Of a stretch of 64,000 nt of DNA, positions 30,301 through 38,643 are shown in pieces. A model generated the notes under the pieces. The model worked only from the letters and a program-made list of their open reading frames with translations, ran no database searches and was not told the DNA's origin. Positions within the stretch are counted from its first letter, which is position 1, and every line of letters starts with the position of its first letter. The stretch covers positions 1 through 64,000 of the forward strand of contig NZ_SWBO01000008.1 of the NCBI RefSeq assembly GCF_005116475.1, given 5' to 3'. This DNA is from Pedobacter cryotolerans (GTDB taxonomy: Bacteria > Bacteroidota > Bacteroidia > Sphingobacteriales > Sphingobacteriaceae). Both the position numbers and the translations under genes were made by a program.

Positions 30301-30308
30301 TACTTTTG
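30301..30308 (+). promoter_or_regulatory. Putative TAnnTTTG box just before plsC
   Basis: TACTTTTG ends 5 bp before the ATG at 30314. If used, the transcript would be leaderless or nearly so. No clear -33 element is seen. Confidence 0.4.
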
Positions 30309-30313
30309 AAACA

Positions 30314-31033
30314 ATGATTAAGCTGCTAAAGAAGTTGCACTTCTTTTATTTTATTTTCTGGATATTATTTTTCTTCTTCCTTTTTTGGCCTGTATATTAT
30401 TGGGGCAGTCGTAAACCGAGCAGGTATTTGTTGCTCAATAGGTTTAGAACGATCCACTCTTTTTTAGGTACAGCTTTATGTGGGGTGTATTTTAGCTTTG
30501 AGTTCGAAAAGCCTTTGGGAGATCAAACTTATATTTATTGCGCAAACCATACCTCTAACTTAGATATTGTTTTATTCTGTCTACTTGCAAAAGGGCGTTT
30601 TCATTTTATGGGTAAAGAAGAGTTAACCAAAAACCCAGTTTTAGGTTTGTTTTTTAGCACAATTGATGTGGCTGTTGCAAGAGAAAGCAAAATTTCTGCC
30701 TTTAGGGCATTTAAAAAAGCTGGAGAAAATTTAGATAATGGCATGAGTTTAATCATTTTTCCGGAAGGTAAAATAGATGATTTGTACCCGCCAAAATTAC
30801 ATGAATTTAAAAATGGGCCGTTTAGATTGGCCATTGAACATGATATACCAATTGTGCCGGTTAGCATTAATGTTTGGCATTTGATGTGGGATGATGGCTC
30901 AAGATATGGAACGAAACCTGGGATTGGAAAAGTTTATGTGCATGAACCAATTTCAACCGTTATATTAGCAACAGAAAGCGCTGATGTTTTAAAAGACGAA
31001 GTTTTTAATAAAATTAATAGCAAATTAAAGTAA
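30314..31033 (+). CDS. plsC: 1-acyl-sn-glycerol-3-phosphate acyltransferase (PlsC-type)
   Basis: The product is 239 residues. An N-terminal membrane helix (about 10-30) is followed by the HX4D catalytic motif in CANHTSNLDIVLF (His about 78) and the glycerolphosphate-binding FPEGKIDD. VPVSINVWHL is the usual later block. The enzyme acylates lysophosphatidic acid at the inner membrane. Its stop codon overlaps the gatC start by one base (TAATG), so the two are co-translated. Confidence 0.92.
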   Translation: MIKLLKKLHFFYFIFWILFFFFLFWPVYYWGSRKPSRYLLLNRFRTIHSFLGTALCGVYFSFEFEKPLGDQTYIYCANHTSNLDIVLFCLLAKGRFHFMGKEELTKNPVLGLFFSTIDVAVARESKISAFRAFKKAGENLDNGMSLIIFPEGKIDDLYPPKLHEFKNGPFRLAIEHDIPIVPVSINVWHLMWDDGSRYGTKPGIGKVYVHEPISTVILATESADVLKDEVFNKINSKLK

Positions 31034-31323
31034 TGACGATAGATAAAGAAACAGTTATAAAAGTTGCCGATTTAGCTAGAATTGAAATAAAAGAAGAAGA
31101 AATTAGTGGTTTAACTGAAGAAATGAACAAAATTTTAACGTTTATGGAAAAGTTAAATGAACTAGATACAACTGGTGTAAAACCATTAGTTTACATGAAC
31201 GAGGAAGTTAATGTTTGGCGAGAAGATGTTGCAAAGCAAGAAATAACCGTTGCTGATGGTTTAAAAAACTCGGCAAAGCATAATGAAAATTATTTCTTTG
31301 TGCCAAAAATTATCGAAAAATAG
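31033..31323 (+). CDS. gatC: Asp-tRNA(Asn)/Glu-tRNA(Gln) amidotransferase subunit C
   Basis: The product is 96 residues, typical for GatC. VIKVADLARIEIKEEEI and MNKILTFMEKLNELDTTGV are the conserved helices that wrap around GatA, and the C-terminus has the expected VWREDV. GatCAB amidates mischarged Glu-tRNA(Gln) or Asp-tRNA(Asn). gatA and gatB are not in the window. The gene overlaps plsC by one base. Confidence 0.93.
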   Translation: MTIDKETVIKVADLARIEIKEEEISGLTEEMNKILTFMEKLNELDTTGVKPLVYMNEEVNVWREDVAKQEITVADGLKNSAKHNENYFFVPKIIEK

Positions 31324-31445
31324 ACTGATTGATGTAACAATTGAAGGGGTAGGGTGGTCTAAAAAAACAAAACACAATGCAGCTGTTAAGATTTTATTAG
31401 ATTTGGTAAAACCGAACGGCTACATCACATAAATTAGCAACAAAA

Positions 31446-32204
31446 ATGCAAAAAGCACTTATCCACATTAAAGATATTGGACGTAAATACGTTATTGGTT
31501 CTGAAGTTATTCATGCATTAAAATCTGTAAGTTTAGATATTAATAAAGGAGAATTTGTTGCTTTAATGGGTCCATCTGGTTCTGGTAAATCTACTTTAAT
31601 GAATATTTTAGGCTGTTTAGATACACCAAGCAAAGGTGATTATATTTTAAATGGCACCAACGTAAGTCAGATGACTGATAATGAATTGGCAGAGGTAAGA
31701 AATAAAGAAATAGGGTTTGTTTTTCAAACGTTTAATTTGTTGCCACGTTCTACCTCATTAGATAATGTGGCATTGCCATTAATTTATGCCGGAGCCGGTA
31801 AGCGTGAGCGTGATGAAAGAGCTACAAAAGCATTAGAAAATGTTGGTTTAGGTAATCGTATTACGCACAAACCGAATGAGCTTTCGGGTGGTCAGCGCCA
31901 ACGTGTGGCAGTTGCAAGAGCTTTAATCAATAATCCATCTATTATATTGGCCGATGAACCTACAGGTAATTTAGATACCAAAACCTCGATTGAGATTATG
32001 GGTTTGTTAGAGGAAATACATAGTAAAGGAAATACCATTATTTTGGTTACCCATGAAGAAGACATTGCTCAGCATGCCCATAGAATTGTTCGGATGCGTG
32101 ATGGTTTGATTGAAAAGGATTATATTAATGATGACATAAAAACAGTTTCGCCACGTTTATCTCATTTAAAAGATAAAGGCGATGATTTTGAAAGTATAGT
32201 TTAA
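31446..32204 (+). CDS. ABC transporter ATP-binding protein (MacB/LolD type)
   Basis: The product is 252 residues. Walker A is GPSGSGKST (about 42-50), the signature [15 protein letters not shown] (about 143-157) and Walker [12 protein letters not shown] (about 163-173). The family powers FtsX-like permeases in lipoprotein release, antimicrobial-peptide efflux or toxin export. A FtsX/MacB-type permease gene lies at 35949 on the same strand, 3.7 kb away, and could be its partner, but genes between them make that uncertain. The stop is followed by a GATTTGAGA repeat. Confidence 0.93.
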   Translation: MQKALIHIKDIGRKYVIGSEVIHALKSVSLDINKGEFVALMGPSGSGKSTLMNILGCLDTPSKGDYILNGTNVSQMTDNELAEVRNKEIGFVFQTFNLLPRSTSLDNVALPLIYAGAGKRERDERATKALENVGLGNRITHKPNELSGGQRQRVAVARALINNPSIILADEPTGNLDTKTSIEIMGLLEEIHSKGNTIILVTHEEDIAQHAHRIVRMRDGLIEKDYINDDIKTVSPRLSHLKDKGDDFESIV

Positions 32205-32207
32205 AAT

Positions 32208-32275
32208 AGATTTGAGTATTGAGATTTGAGACAATTCACATCTCACATCTCACGTCTCATATCTCAAATCTCAAT
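32208..32275. repeat. GATTTGAGA repeat hairpin after the ABC ATPase gene
   Basis: GATTTGAGTATTGAGATTTG starts 5 bp after the stop codon, and a complementary run of CACATCTCACATCTC-like units extends to the ATG of the next gene at 32276. A long imperfect hairpin can form. Confidence 0.65.
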
Positions 32276-32824
32276 ATGAAGATATACACTAAAACAGGAG
32301 ATAAAGGCCAAACTTCACTAATAGGCGGTACTCGAGTTCCTAAATATCACCTCAGAATAGAAAGTTACGGTACGGTTGATGAACTAAATTCGTACATCGG
32401 TTTAATCATGTGTCAGGATATTGATACTCATCATCAATCGGTTTTAAAAGAAATTCAAGATAGGTTATTCACAATTGGATCTTCGTTAGCCTCTGACCCA
32501 GAAAAGTCTAAAATGAAAATTCCTGATCTTTTGGCAACTGACATTACGCTGTTAGAAAAAGAAATGGACAATATGAATGAACAATTGCCAGCGCTAAAAC
32601 ATTTTATATTACCTGGTGGAAATACAACTGTATCTTATTGTCATTTAGCACGTTGTGTTTGCCGTAGAGCAGAGCGATTAACAGTTCATTTAGCAGAAGA
32701 AAGTTTTGTTGACAGCAATATTACAATCTATTTGAACAGATTAAGCGATTATTTGTTTGTTTTGGCACGAAAACTGAGTGCAGATGCTAAAACGCAGGAA
32801 AACGTTTGGCTGCCACGACTTTAA
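32276..32824 (+). CDS. Corrinoid adenosyltransferase (PduO/MMAB type)
   Basis: The product is 182 residues from the ATG at 32276 (MKIYTKTGDKGQTSL). The TKTGDKGQTSLIGG segment is the ATP-binding signature of PduO-type enzymes. LPGGNTTVSYCHLARCVCRRAER matches the helix holding the cobalamin and ATP-binding arginines. The enzyme adenosylates cob(I)alamin. An upstream in-frame ATG at 32219 would translate the GATTTGAGA repeat and is rejected. No other cobalamin gene is near. Confidence 0.92.
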   Translation: MKIYTKTGDKGQTSLIGGTRVPKYHLRIESYGTVDELNSYIGLIMCQDIDTHHQSVLKEIQDRLFTIGSSLASDPEKSKMKIPDLLATDITLLEKEMDNMNEQLPALKHFILPGGNTTVSYCHLARCVCRRAERLTVHLAEESFVDSNITIYLNRLSDYLFVLARKLSADAKTQENVWLPRL

Positions 32825-32841
32825 AATAGTGGAAAAAAATA

Positions 32842-32874
32842 TTTGTTTTGCTCATTTTTTTTACCATACTTTTG
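32842..32874 (+). promoter_or_regulatory. Putative promoter of the DUF2795 gene
   Basis: TTTG at 32842-32845 and TACTTTTG at 32867-32874 are separated by 21 bp, fitting the Bacteroidota -33/-7 pattern. The start codon is 36 bp downstream. Confidence 0.55.
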
Positions 32875-32910
32875 CGCAAATAGAAAATAGAATAATTTAA
32901 TAAGAATAAT

Positions 32911-33132
32911 ATGTATTGGACATTAGAATTGGCATCGCACTTGGAAGACGCTCCATGGCCTGCAACAAAAGACGAATTAATTGATTATGGTATTCGTTCT
33001 GGTGCACCTGTAGAGGTGATAGAGAATTTACAAGCCTTAGAAGATGACGGTGAGCCTTATGAAACAATAGAAGAAATTTGGCCAGATTATCCCACAAAAG
33101 ATGATTTCTTCTTTAACGAAGATGAATACTAA
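32911..33132 (+). CDS. DUF2795 family small protein
   Basis: The product is 73 residues and acidic. MYWTLELASHLEDAPWPATKDELIDYGIRSG contains the DUF2795 motif (WPATKDELIDYA-type), and IEEIWPDYPTKDDFFFNEDEY follows. Function is unknown; a small helical regulator is sometimes proposed. It has its own promoter and terminator, which suggests a monocistronic and probably abundant transcript. Confidence 0.85.
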   Translation: MYWTLELASHLEDAPWPATKDELIDYGIRSGAPVEVIENLQALEDDGEPYETIEEIWPDYPTKDDFFFNEDEY

Positions 33133-33146
33133 AAAATCATAAAATT

Positions 33147-33177
33147 AAAAGTCTCGAAGAAATTCGAGACTTTTTTT
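33147..33177 (+). terminator. Terminator of the DUF2795 gene
   Basis: AAAAGTCTCGAA (33147-33158) pairs with TTCGAGACTTTT (33163-33174) around a 4-nt loop, followed by further T residues. Confidence 0.88.
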
Positions 33178-33271
33178 ATTTCCTAGAACAATTTAGAGAT
33201 TGAAGTTGTTAATGGTTAGAAATTAAACAAATTATAATCATACTTATTAATCAATTTAAAAAAAAATCATC

Positions 33272-33424
33272 ATGGGAAATCTACTTTACATCATCGCAGT
33301 AATCTTAGTCATCATTTGGGCAATTAGCTTCTTAGGAGGTTATTATACTGGTGGTATTATACATACATTATTGGTAATTGCAATTATCGCTATTATCTTA
33401 AGAGTAATTAGAGGAGCAGCTTAA
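33272..33424 (+). CDS. Lmo0937-type 50-residue membrane protein, copy 1
   Basis: This is a 50-residue protein. It begins MGNLLYIIAVILVIIWAISF, with a first membrane helix, then a GGYYTGG turn and a second helix ending in VIRGAA. It matches the short Lmo0937-type family, often described in stress or biofilm contexts without a known mechanism. A near-identical copy begins 22 bp after its stop. The start ATG at 33272 is preceded by an A-rich leader. Confidence 0.82.
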   Translation: MGNLLYIIAVILVIIWAISFLGGYYTGGIIHTLLVIAIIAIILRVIRGAA

Positions 33425-33446
33425 ACATATAAAAAATATAGAAATT

Positions 33447-33599
33447 ATGGGAAATCTACTTTATATCATCGCAGTAATATTAGTAATTATTTGGGCAATC
33501 AGCTTCTTAGGAGGTTTTTATACCGGAGGTATTATACACACATTATTGGTTATTGCAATTATTGCTGTAATCTTAAAAGTAATAAGAGGGGCTGCATAA
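33447..33599 (+). CDS. Lmo0937-type 50-residue membrane protein, copy 2
   Basis: This 50-residue paralogue differs from copy 1 at only three positions: Tyr24 to Phe, Ile41 to Val and Arg44 to Lys. The DNA differs at more sites, mostly at third codon positions, which indicates purifying selection after tandem duplication. It has the same two-helix plan. The pair ends at a shared bidirectional terminator before the convergent ispD. Confidence 0.82.
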   Translation: MGNLLYIIAVILVIIWAISFLGGFYTGGIIHTLLVIAIIAVILKVIRGAA

Positions 33600-33619
33600 A
33601 TAAATCTAAGCAGTTAATG

Positions 33620-33650
33620 AAAAAGAGAAGCTATATAGTTTCTCTTTTTT
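33620..33650. terminator. Bidirectional terminator between Lmo0937-type pair and ispD
   Basis: AAAAAGAGAA (from 33620) pairs with TTCTCTTTTT (to 33649) around CTATATAG, with a T-run on the plus side and an A-run on the other. Confidence 0.75.
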
Positions 33651-34315
33651 TATTTGATTAAAAAATTAGCTAACTCTAAATCTTCTTGATAGGTAATTTT
33701 AAAGTTATTTCTCTCTCCTTCAATTAAATTAATCTTAAAACCAGCACGCTCAACTACAGATGCATCATCTGTAAATGTTGGTTCGTAATGTTGCTGATAA
33801 GCTGTTCTTAACTGGTTAATATGAAAGGTTTGTGGGGTTTGCACCAACACCAATTCATCTCTATTTACAATTTCGCTATTTGTTTTAGATAGCAACTTTC
33901 TAACCGAGTCGCTTGGTTTAATTGCAGCAATTGCGTTACCTAGTTCTTGGGCGGTTTGATAAGCATTATCAATTAATTTATGGCTAACTAAAGGCCTAAC
34001 TGCATCATGTATAGCAATAATTCCATCATCTTTAATAGCCATCAGTCCGTTTCTAACCGAATGAAAGCGTTGATCGCCACCAGCAATAACAAGGTGTGGC
34101 AAATCAAAGTTATGTTTCAAACAAAGTTCATCCCAATATGATACTAGGTTGGCATTAAGTACTAAAATAAGTTGAGGTTTGTAAGAACTGTTAGCAAAAG
34201 CTAAAAGAGTGTGCATAAGCACGGGTTTGTTCTTAAGCAATAAAAATTGTTTAGCAATTGTGGTTTGCATCCTAGTGCCAGAACCACCAGCAACTATTAT
34301 TGCATAGTATTTCAT
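33650..34315 (-). CDS. ispD: 2-C-methyl-D-erythritol 4-phosphate cytidylyltransferase
   Basis: The product is 221 residues. AIIVAGGSGTRM (5-16) is the nucleotide-binding loop and Lys22 in AKQF is the conserved lysine. AIHDAVRPLVS (about 100) and ETPQTF-type sequence (VQTPQTFHINQL) are IspD hallmarks. It is an enzyme of the MEP isoprenoid pathway. It follows queA on the minus strand after a GATTTGAGA repeat hairpin. Confidence 0.94.
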   Translation of the reverse strand: MKYYAIIVAGGSGTRMQTTIAKQFLLLKNKPVLMHTLLAFANSSYKPQLILVLNANLVSYWDELCLKHNFDLPHLVIAGGDQRFHSVRNGLMAIKDDGIIAIHDAVRPLVSHKLIDNAYQTAQELGNAIAAIKPSDSVRKLLSKTNSEIVNRDELVLVQTPQTFHINQLRTAYQQHYEPTFTDDASVVERAGFKINLIEGERNNFKITYQEDLELANFLIK

Positions 34316-34320
34316 TTTTC

Positions 34321-34395
34321 TTGAGATGTGAGAAGATAGATATGAGATATGAGTTTATATTGACTAAGTCTCAAATCTCATATCTCAATTCTACA
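34321..34395. repeat. GATTTGAGA repeat hairpin between queA and ispD
   Basis: Units TTGAGATGTGAGA and GATATGAGATATGAG at 34321-34354 face TCTCAAATCTCATATCTC at 34370-34387. On the queA strand GAGATATGAGATTTGAGA follows closely after the stop codon. Confidence 0.65.
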
Positions 34396-34397
34396 AT

Positions 34398-35447
34398 CTA
34401 TATAATCAACATCGCATCTCCATAACTGTAGAAACGATATTTTTCTTTTAACGCAACTTGGTAAGCATTCATTACATTTTCGTAACCACCAAATGCACTT
34501 ACCATCATTAATAAAGTAGACTCTGGTGTGTGAAAGTTGGTAATCATGCAATTTGCAATGCTAAAATCATAAGGAGGAAAGATGAATTTACTTGTCCAAT
34601 CGTTAGCAGATTTTAATTTTCTATTTGATGAAACTGCAGATTCGATGGCACGCATAGAAGTTGTACCTACTGCACAAATTCTTCTTTTATGGTCTAATGC
34701 GTTGTTAACAATATCAGCATCTTTTTGTTCGATGATGAATTGCTCTGAATCCATTTTATGTTTAGTTAAATCTTCAACTTCAACTGCTCTAAATGTACCC
34801 AAACCAACGTGTAAGGTAACTTCAGCAAAATCTACACCTTTTAATTCTAAACGTTTCATTAACTCTCTGCTAAAGTGTAAACCAGCAGTTGGAGCTGCAA
34901 CAGCACCTTCATGTTTAGCAAAAATAGTTTGATAACGCTCTTTATCTTGTTCTGTAGCTTTACGTTTAATGTATTTAGGAAGTGGAGTTTCACCTAAAAT
35001 TTCCACATTTTTTCTAAATTCTTCGTCTGTGCCATCAAATAAGAAACGTATAGTACGACCTCTTGATGTAGTGTTATCTACAACTTCGGCAACTAATAAA
35101 TCATTATCACCAAAATATAGTTTATTGCCAACGCGAATTTTACGAGCAGGATCTACTAAAACATCCCATAAACGTAACTCTTTGTTTAACTCGCGAAGTA
35201 AGAAAACTTCTATCGTTGCGCCAGTTTTTTCTTTATTACCGTATAAACGAGCTGGAAAAACTTTTGTGTTGTTAAGAATCATTACATCCTTATCATCAAA
35301 ATATCCTAAAACGTCTTTAAAAATCTTATGCTCAATTTTACCACTATCCTTGTGCAAAACCATTAAACGGGCTTCGTCTCTTTGTTCTGCAGGCGTATTC
35401 GCTAAAAGCGATTCTGGTAAATTAAACTTAAATTGAGATAACTTCAT
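34398..35447 (-). CDS. queA: tRNA preQ1(34) S-adenosylmethionine ribosyltransferase-isomerase
   Basis: The product is 349 residues, normal for QueA. It begins [20 protein letters not shown], the expected N-terminus with the P-x-E-L-I-A-type motif. [10 protein letters not shown] and [14 protein letters not shown] are diagnostic blocks, and [20 protein letters not shown] closes the active site. It makes epoxyqueuosine in tRNA. A TAAATTTG box lies 27 bp upstream. Confidence 0.96.
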   Translation of the reverse strand: MKLSQFKFNLPESLLANTPAEQRDEARLMVLHKDSGKIEHKIFKDVLGYFDDKDVMILNNTKVFPARLYGNKEKTGATIEVFLLRELNKELRLWDVLVDPARKIRVGNKLYFGDNDLLVAEVVDNTTSRGRTIRFLFDGTDEEFRKNVEILGETPLPKYIKRKATEQDKERYQTIFAKHEGAVAAPTAGLHFSRELMKRLELKGVDFAEVTLHVGLGTFRAVEVEDLTKHKMDSEQFIIEQKDADIVNNALDHKRRICAVGTTSMRAIESAVSSNRKLKSANDWTSKFIFPPYDFSIANCMITNFHTPESTLLMMVSAFGGYENVMNAYQVALKEKYRFYSYGDAMLII

Positions 35448-35473
35448 GTTTATTAATGTAGTAAATTAGGGCG

Positions 35474-35481
35474 CAAATTTA
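35474..35481 (-). promoter_or_regulatory. Putative TAnnTTTG promoter box of queA
   Basis: The minus strand reads TAAATTTG, 26 bp before the ATG. The -33 element is unclear. Confidence 0.45.
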
Positions 35482-35725
35482 CAAATTATAATTCTTTTTT
35501 TGTAATTTATATTACACTGTTACACGAACTAACTCAATTTTAAATTTATTTTGAAAAGATAACGCAGTGCTTTTAGCTTAATATAGTACTGCTGTAAATT
35601 ACAAGTTTTGTTTTAAGCCCATTCACTCACCCTAATCAAACAAAAGCTTTTCATTTCCATCAGGTTTAGGTGGCTAAGCTTTTACTACTATGAGGGGTTT
35701 TAATTGCATTGGCCCAATTTTTTAG

Positions 35726-35795
35726 ACCTGATAGGAGTGTAAATACTTTTTGTTTAAATGCGCAGCATACAAAAAGATTGAAACGAATAGCAGGT
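35726..35795. repeat. Imperfect hairpin element
   Basis: ACCTG (35726-35730) pairs with CAGGT (35791-35795), and CTTTTTGT (35746-35753) pairs perfectly with ACAAAAAG (35769-35776) around a 15-nt loop. It may be an IS remnant or an RNA structure. Confidence 0.4.
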
Positions 35796-35948
35796 GTAGC
35801 CTAAATTTTTGCACTGCTCTTGCTCTTCAAAAAAATTAAATAGAAGTTTACCTCTATAGTAAATGTGATTTTTTTAAATTGAATGTATTTTTATTAATAT
35901 ACTCTAACTCTTGTAACCTTTTTAGGTAAATTTGGTCTAAACAATACT

Positions 35949-37193
35949 ATGATGATATTTAGACTTATAGGTGAGAGTTTCAGGTTTGCTTGGGATGCTT
36001 TACGCCAAAATAAATTAAGAACTGCATTATCTCTTTTGGGTATAACAATTGGTATTTTTATCATTATTGCGGTATCTACAGGCGTTGATACCATGCGAGA
36101 TAAAATACAGAGCAGTGTTGATAAATTAGGTTCTAACACATTATTTGTACAAAAATGGCCATGGGTTTTTAATGATAATTTTCCGTGGTGGAAATACGTA
36201 AACAGACCTGAGCCATCATTAAGAGATTACAATGGCTTAAAAGACAGGATGGATATGGCTGTTGGAGTTTGCTATGAAGTGAATGCCAGCAATAGAACTA
36301 TTAAATATGCAAGTAATTCTGTTGATGGTGCAAATATAAATGCAGCCTCACATGAATATAGTAAAACTTGGGATTTGGAATTTCAAGACGGAAGGTATTT
36401 TACGGCGAGCGAAAGTCAATATGGCTCGCCTGTTTGTATTTTAGGTGCAGAGATAGCTGAAGGGCTATTTGATAATAGTAACCCGATAGGTAAACAAATA
36501 AAAGTAATGGGTAGGAGAGTTACTGTTATTGGTGTTTACAAAAAAGAAGGTGAAGATATGATGGGCATGTCTCAAGATAAAAATGTGCTCATTCCATTAA
36601 ATTTAGCTAAAGGAATTTTCGATGTGAATAGTGAAAGATACAATCCACAGGTTACGGTTAGGGGTAAAGAAAATATTGCTTTAGAAGAAGTAGAAAGTGA
36701 ACTGAAAGGTTTGATGAGATCAATTCATCGATTAAAACCTGGTGAAGAAGATGATTTCTCTTTAAATAAAACTACGATGTTGAGTAATCAGTTAGATATT
36801 ATGTTTGGTGTGGTAGATATTGCAGGACTAATTATTGGTGGTTTTTCGGTTTTAGTTGGCGGTTTTGGTATTGCAAATATCATGTTTGTTTCTGTTAAAG
36901 AAAGAACAAATATCATCGGCATACAAAAATCATTAGGTGCTAAAAATTACTTTATTTTATTGCAATTTGTGCTCGAAGCAGTTGCGCTCTGTTTAATGGG
37001 TGGTTTATTGGGTTTAGGTTTGGTTTATATTTTAACACTCGTATTTACTTACGCAGTAGATGTAGAGATTATTCTCTACTTTAAAAATATTTTAAGTGGA
37101 ATTGGCTGGTCTGTTGCAATTGGATTAATTGCAGGTTTTTGGCCAGCATTTGCAGCATCTAGGTTAGATCCGGTGGAAGCTATTAGGTCTTAA
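35949..37193 (+). CDS. ABC transporter permease (MacB periplasmic core plus FtsX domain)
   Basis: The product is 414 residues. TM1 (about 27-47) follows ALRQNKLRTALSLLGITIGI, typical of MacB permeases. A periplasmic MacB-PCD domain spans about 50-270. Three more TM segments (about 290-405) form the FtsX domain, with SVKERTNIIGIQKSLGA and FAASRLDPVEAIRS at the end. It would work with a MacB/LolD-type ATPase such as the one at 31446. Its stop codon runs directly into a CCCCTAAATC repeat. Confidence 0.92.
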   Translation: MMIFRLIGESFRFAWDALRQNKLRTALSLLGITIGIFIIIAVSTGVDTMRDKIQSSVDKLGSNTLFVQKWPWVFNDNFPWWKYVNRPEPSLRDYNGLKDRMDMAVGVCYEVNASNRTIKYASNSVDGANINAASHEYSKTWDLEFQDGRYFTASESQYGSPVCILGAEIAEGLFDNSNPIGKQIKVMGRRVTVIGVYKKEGEDMMGMSQDKNVLIPLNLAKGIFDVNSERYNPQVTVRGKENIALEEVESELKGLMRSIHRLKPGEEDDFSLNKTTMLSNQLDIMFGVVDIAGLIIGGFSVLVGGFGIANIMFVSVKERTNIIGIQKSLGAKNYFILLQFVLEAVALCLMGGLLGLGLVYILTLVFTYAVDVEIILYFKNILSGIGWSVAIGLIAGFWPAFAASRLDPVEAIRS

Positions 37194-37221
37194 CCCCTAA
37201 ATCTCCTAAAGTGGACTTTGC
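37192..37221 (+). repeat. CCCCTTTAGGGG-family repeat at the permease stop codon
   Basis: AACCCCTAAATCTCCTAAAG starts inside the TAA stop codon. It matches the reverse complement of 51803-51831 with two mismatches. Confidence 0.6.
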
Positions 37222-37243
37222 CAAATTACAAATAGATTTATCG

Positions 37244-37280
37244 AAAAAAAGAGCCTTGCAAAATTGCAAGGCTCTTTTTT
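37244..37280. terminator. Bidirectional terminator between permease and aminotransferase genes
   Basis: GAGCCTTGCAA (37251-37261) pairs perfectly with TTGCAAGGCTC (37264-37274), flanked by seven A and six T residues, so it serves both converging genes. Confidence 0.92.
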
Positions 37281-37331
37281 GTGCTCATTATAAGATTTTA
37301 TAGTTAAGTAGTCATCGGAAGATTGATGCAC

Positions 37332-38528
37332 TTAACTCAATTTACCTAATGCTTCTTTAATTCTTCTTAAGGCTTCAACCAAGCTCTCGTCTGATGCTGC
37401 GTAAGAAAGGCGGATATAATTGTTGTTACCGAATGAATCGCCGCCAACTGTTGCTACGTGACCAACATTTAATAAATACAAAGCCAAATCTGCAGAGTCT
37501 TTAATAACATTGCCTTCTGCATCTTTTTTACCAAAGAAAGAACTAATTTCTGGGAAAAAATAGAAAGCTCCATCTGGCATATTGGTTTTAACACCTGGTA
37601 TTTCATTTAATAAGTCGAAAACCAATTGTCTACGTCTAGCAAAAGATTTTTTCATCTCAAGAACCGTTTCTAAACCTTGCTCGTAGGCCACTATACCAGC
37701 ACGTTGTGCAATAGAACATGTTCCAGAAGTGGTTTGACCTTGCATTTTGTCATTTGCAGCAGCAATTTCTTTATTTGCAGCAATGTATCCTAATCTCCAA
37801 CCCGTCATGGCAAAAGCTTTAGAAAAACCATTTACAATAATTACGCGGTCTTTAATGCTGTCAAATTGTGCTATAGATTCATGTTTATCGATAAAGTTGA
37901 TGTGCTCATAAATTTCATCAGATAAAATGTAAACATCTGGATGTTTTTCAAAAACTTTAACCAAACCTGCTAATTCTTCTTTGCTGTAAACTGAACCTGT
38001 AGGATTACATGGAGACGAGAACATGAAAAGCTTAGTTTTTGGCGTAATTGCAGCTTCTAATTGTTCTGGTGTGATTTTAAAATCGCTTTCGATATCTGTA
38101 TCTATATAAACAGATTTACCTTCGGCCAATACTACCATTTCTGAATAAGAAACCCAATAAGGCGTTGGAATAATTACTTCTTCACCTGGATTAATTAAAG
38201 TTAAAATAACATTTGATAGCGATTGTTTAGCACCAGTTGATACTACAATTTGCGAGATATCGTAATCTAAATTATTTTCTTTCTTTAATTTATTTACAAT
38301 AGCTTGTCTTAATTCTGGATAGCCAGGTACTGGAGAATAACGTGTCCAGTTTTCATCAAGCGCTTTTTTAGCGGCCTCTTTAACGTGATCTGGTGTGTTA
38401 AAGTCTGGCTCGCCAATACTTAAACTAATAATGTTAATTCCTTTTGCTGCTAATTCGCGACCAAGTTTGGTCATTTTAAGTGTAGCTGACTCTGATAAGT
38501 TGTTGATTCTTTGCGATAAAACTGCCAT
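37332..38528 (-). CDS. Class I PLP-dependent aminotransferase (aspartate aminotransferase-like)
   Basis: The product is 398 residues from the ATG at 38528 (MAVLSQRINNLSES). A further in-frame ATG at 38576 would add 16 residues lying across the promoter. The PLP lysine is in NGFSKAFAMTGWRLGY (about 236). SIGEPDFNTP, FSSPCNPTGSVYSKEEL and IRLSYAASDE are fold-type I landmarks of the subgroup containing bacterial AspC of Thermus type. The likely reaction is aspartate plus 2-oxoglutarate to oxaloacetate plus glutamate. A good promoter lies just upstream. Confidence 0.92.
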   Translation of the reverse strand: MAVLSQRINNLSESATLKMTKLGRELAAKGINIISLSIGEPDFNTPDHVKEAAKKALDENWTRYSPVPGYPELRQAIVNKLKKENNLDYDISQIVVSTGAKQSLSNVILTLINPGEEVIIPTPYWVSYSEMVVLAEGKSVYIDTDIESDFKITPEQLEAAITPKTKLFMFSSPCNPTGSVYSKEELAGLVKVFEKHPDVYILSDEIYEHINFIDKHESIAQFDSIKDRVIIVNGFSKAFAMTGWRLGYIAANKEIAAANDKMQGQTTSGTCSIAQRAGIVAYEQGLETVLEMKKSFARRRQLVFDLLNEIPGVKTNMPDGAFYFFPEISSFFGKKDAEGNVIKDSADLALYLLNVGHVATVGGDSFGNNNYIRLSYAASDESLVEALRRIKEALGKLS

Positions 38529-38546
38529 AATAATTTTGTGATTGCG

Positions 38547-38576
38547 CAAATATAAAAACCAATCGCTATTAGGCAA
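38547..38576 (-). promoter_or_regulatory. Promoter of the aminotransferase gene
   Basis: On the minus strand TTG (38576-38574) and TATATTTG (38554-38547) are spaced by 19 bp, a good match to the Bacteroidota pattern. The -7 box is 18 bp from the ATG. Confidence 0.6.
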
Positions 38577-38616
38577 TAAAAAAGATTGTTTTTATTAAAA
38601 TTACAGGGTTAAACTG

Positions 38617-38624
38617 TACTTTTG
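38617..38624 (+). promoter_or_regulatory. Putative -7 box of the cation-efflux/bioA operon
   Basis: TACTTTTG matches TAnnTTTG and ends 19 bp before the TTG start of the first operon gene. No convincing -33 element is seen. Confidence 0.5.
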
Positions 38625-38643
38625 GGGCTCAAGATCGATAAAA

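Larger units (their letters stand above)
29733..30313. other. 580-bp intergenic region with palindromes, no gene seen
   Basis: No ORF is convincing here. 29900-30110 is more GC-rich than the surroundings and holds a CCTGCCT/AGGCAGG palindrome (29923-29941) and CTGTGGTTTGTGACACACAG (30073-30092), itself able to fold. A two-tier hairpin lies at 30168-30219. The patchwork looks like stacked dispersed repeats rather than one decayed gene. Promoter space for trpS and plsC is at the edges. Confidence 0.5.
35448..35948. other. 500-bp intergenic region with one hairpin
   Basis: This lies between divergent queA and the ABC permease gene. It contains the queA promoter box and one structured element (35726-35795). 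No ORF, RNA gene or known repeat of the other families was recognised in the rest. Confidence 0.5.

Noticed and set aside
32219..32275. Upstream in-frame start of the corrinoid adenosyltransferase
   Set aside because: It would translate the GATTTGAGA repeat as an N-terminal tail; the conserved protein starts at the ATG at 32276.
28648..34395. Possible CRISPR arrays from clustered TCTCAAATCT units
   Set aside because: Units are 7 nt, directly adjacent and without spacers, and there are no cas genes.
34582..35436. Two open frames antisense to queA
   Set aside because: Ser/Leu/Lys-rich translations typical of shadows of an AT-rich gene; queA motifs are unambiguous.
38529..38576. Longer N-terminus of the aminotransferase
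   Set aside because: The extra segment lies across a good promoter (TTG, 19 bp, TATATTTG) and is not part of the conserved fold.
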